DNA of 6,283 bases, from contig JACONB010000112.1 of NCBI GenBank assembly GCA_014323965.1, forward strand, positions 1 through 6,283, read 5' to 3'. Source of the stretch: Prochloron sp. SP5CPC1. Lineage in GTDB: Bacteria; Cyanobacteriota; Cyanobacteriia; Cyanobacteriales; Prochloraceae. This document shows, piece by piece, positions 6,084 through 6,283 of the stretch; within the stretch, counting starts at the first letter, position 1; each line of letters starts with the position of its first letter. Position numbers and translations under genes: made by a program. The notes below the pieces were generated by a model that saw only the letters and a program-made list of their open reading frames with translations, had not been told where the DNA came from and made no database searches.

Positions 6084-6153
6084 GAGGAGAGGCTAATATT
6101 TATTTATGCATTACTAACATATCATAAATAGTTACTACAAAGATTGCGAAGAT

Positions 6154-6180
6154 GGGGATAAGTTTTGTAAAACAATCCCC
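6154..6180. terminator. Long hairpin between convergent Uma2 gene and psbN
   Basis: GGGGAT (6154-6159) pairs with ATCCCC (6175-6180), and inside it GTTTT (6162-6166) pairs with AAAAC (6169-6173), giving an 11-bp stem with a small internal mismatch. It lies 71 bp after the Uma2 stop and 26 bp after the psbN stop, so it could end transcription from both sides. Neither strand has a strong T tract after the stem, so it is not a textbook intrinsic terminator. Confidence 0.5.
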
Positions 6181-6205
6181 CGTACCCCCAATCCTCCCAT
6201 CAGAC

Positions 6206-6283
6206 TTAATCTTCATGGTCTTCAAATGGATCGCTCAAAGAAGCGGAAGGAGGTCCGAAAGCAGTGTAGATAGAGATTGCAGT
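6206..6283 (-). CDS. psbN: PsbN, C-terminal part; runs off right edge
   Basis: The last 25 codons of a frame entering from the right edge read TAISIYTAFGPPSASLSDPF then EDHED and a TAA at 6206-6208. The segment with FGPPS and DPFEDHED is the typical C-terminus of PsbN, a protein of about 43-46 residues with a single membrane span. The visible part is the end of the membrane helix and the stroma/cytosol-side tail. PsbN was once listed as a photosystem II subunit but is now seen as a factor needed for photosystem II assembly or repair. In cyanobacteria and plastids it is normally encoded opposite psbH, which would then lie just right of the window on the plus strand (inference). Confidence 0.9.
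   Translation of the reverse strand, partial: TAISIYTAFGPPSASLSDPFEDHED

Noticed and set aside
1..6283. CRISPR array, tRNA or rRNA genes
   Set aside because: No regularly spaced direct repeats, no tRNA-like cloverleaf and no conserved rRNA segment was seen on either strand.

Overview
The window looks like a stretch of cyanobacterial chromosome. The evidence is three copies of the cyanobacterial octamer GCGATCGC (HIP1), all inside argF and recJ; the C-terminal end of psbN, a gene of oxygenic phototrophs; a cyanobacterial-type LexA next to argF; and a Uma2-family gene. Composition is AT-rich. A filamentous (Oscillatoriales- or Nostocales-like) host is plausible, but that is inference.

Layout, left to right. 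Positions 1-384 (minus) hold the 5' part of lexA, running off the left edge. After residue 95, just past the Ala-Gly self-cleavage site, the LexA-like protein stops and a small two-hairpin element begins. Copies of GTCAAA exactly 81 bp apart bracket it, so the frame stays open and may continue as LexA beyond the edge. Positions 459-1379 (minus) hold intact argF, 74 bp upstream of lexA. Positions about 1434-3144 hold an IS607-family insertion sequence, also read on the minus strand. Its serine-recombinase gene tnpA has lost a readable start, apparently by a one-base loss in a G run, and its tnpB is frameshifted once. The element is bounded by an 18-nt, 16-match inverted repeat and sits only about 50 bp before the argF start. 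Positions 3288-5444 (minus) hold full-length recJ. Positions 5514-6083 (plus) hold a Uma2-family putative endonuclease that diverges from recJ across a palindromic ATTATAAT. Positions 6206-6283 (minus) hold the last 25 codons of psbN, convergent with the Uma2 gene and separated from it by a long hairpin.

The genes do not form one pathway. ArgF makes citrulline for arginine synthesis, LexA is a DNA-binding regulator, RecJ is a 5'-3' single-strand exonuclease of DNA repair and recombination, and PsbN supports photosystem II assembly. recJ, the IS, argF and lexA all point the same way, so the IS lies between recJ and argF-lexA and may separate or alter transcription of the downstream pair. The most unusual points are the palindromic insert in lexA, apparently in frame, and the decayed IS607 element pressed against the argF promoter.
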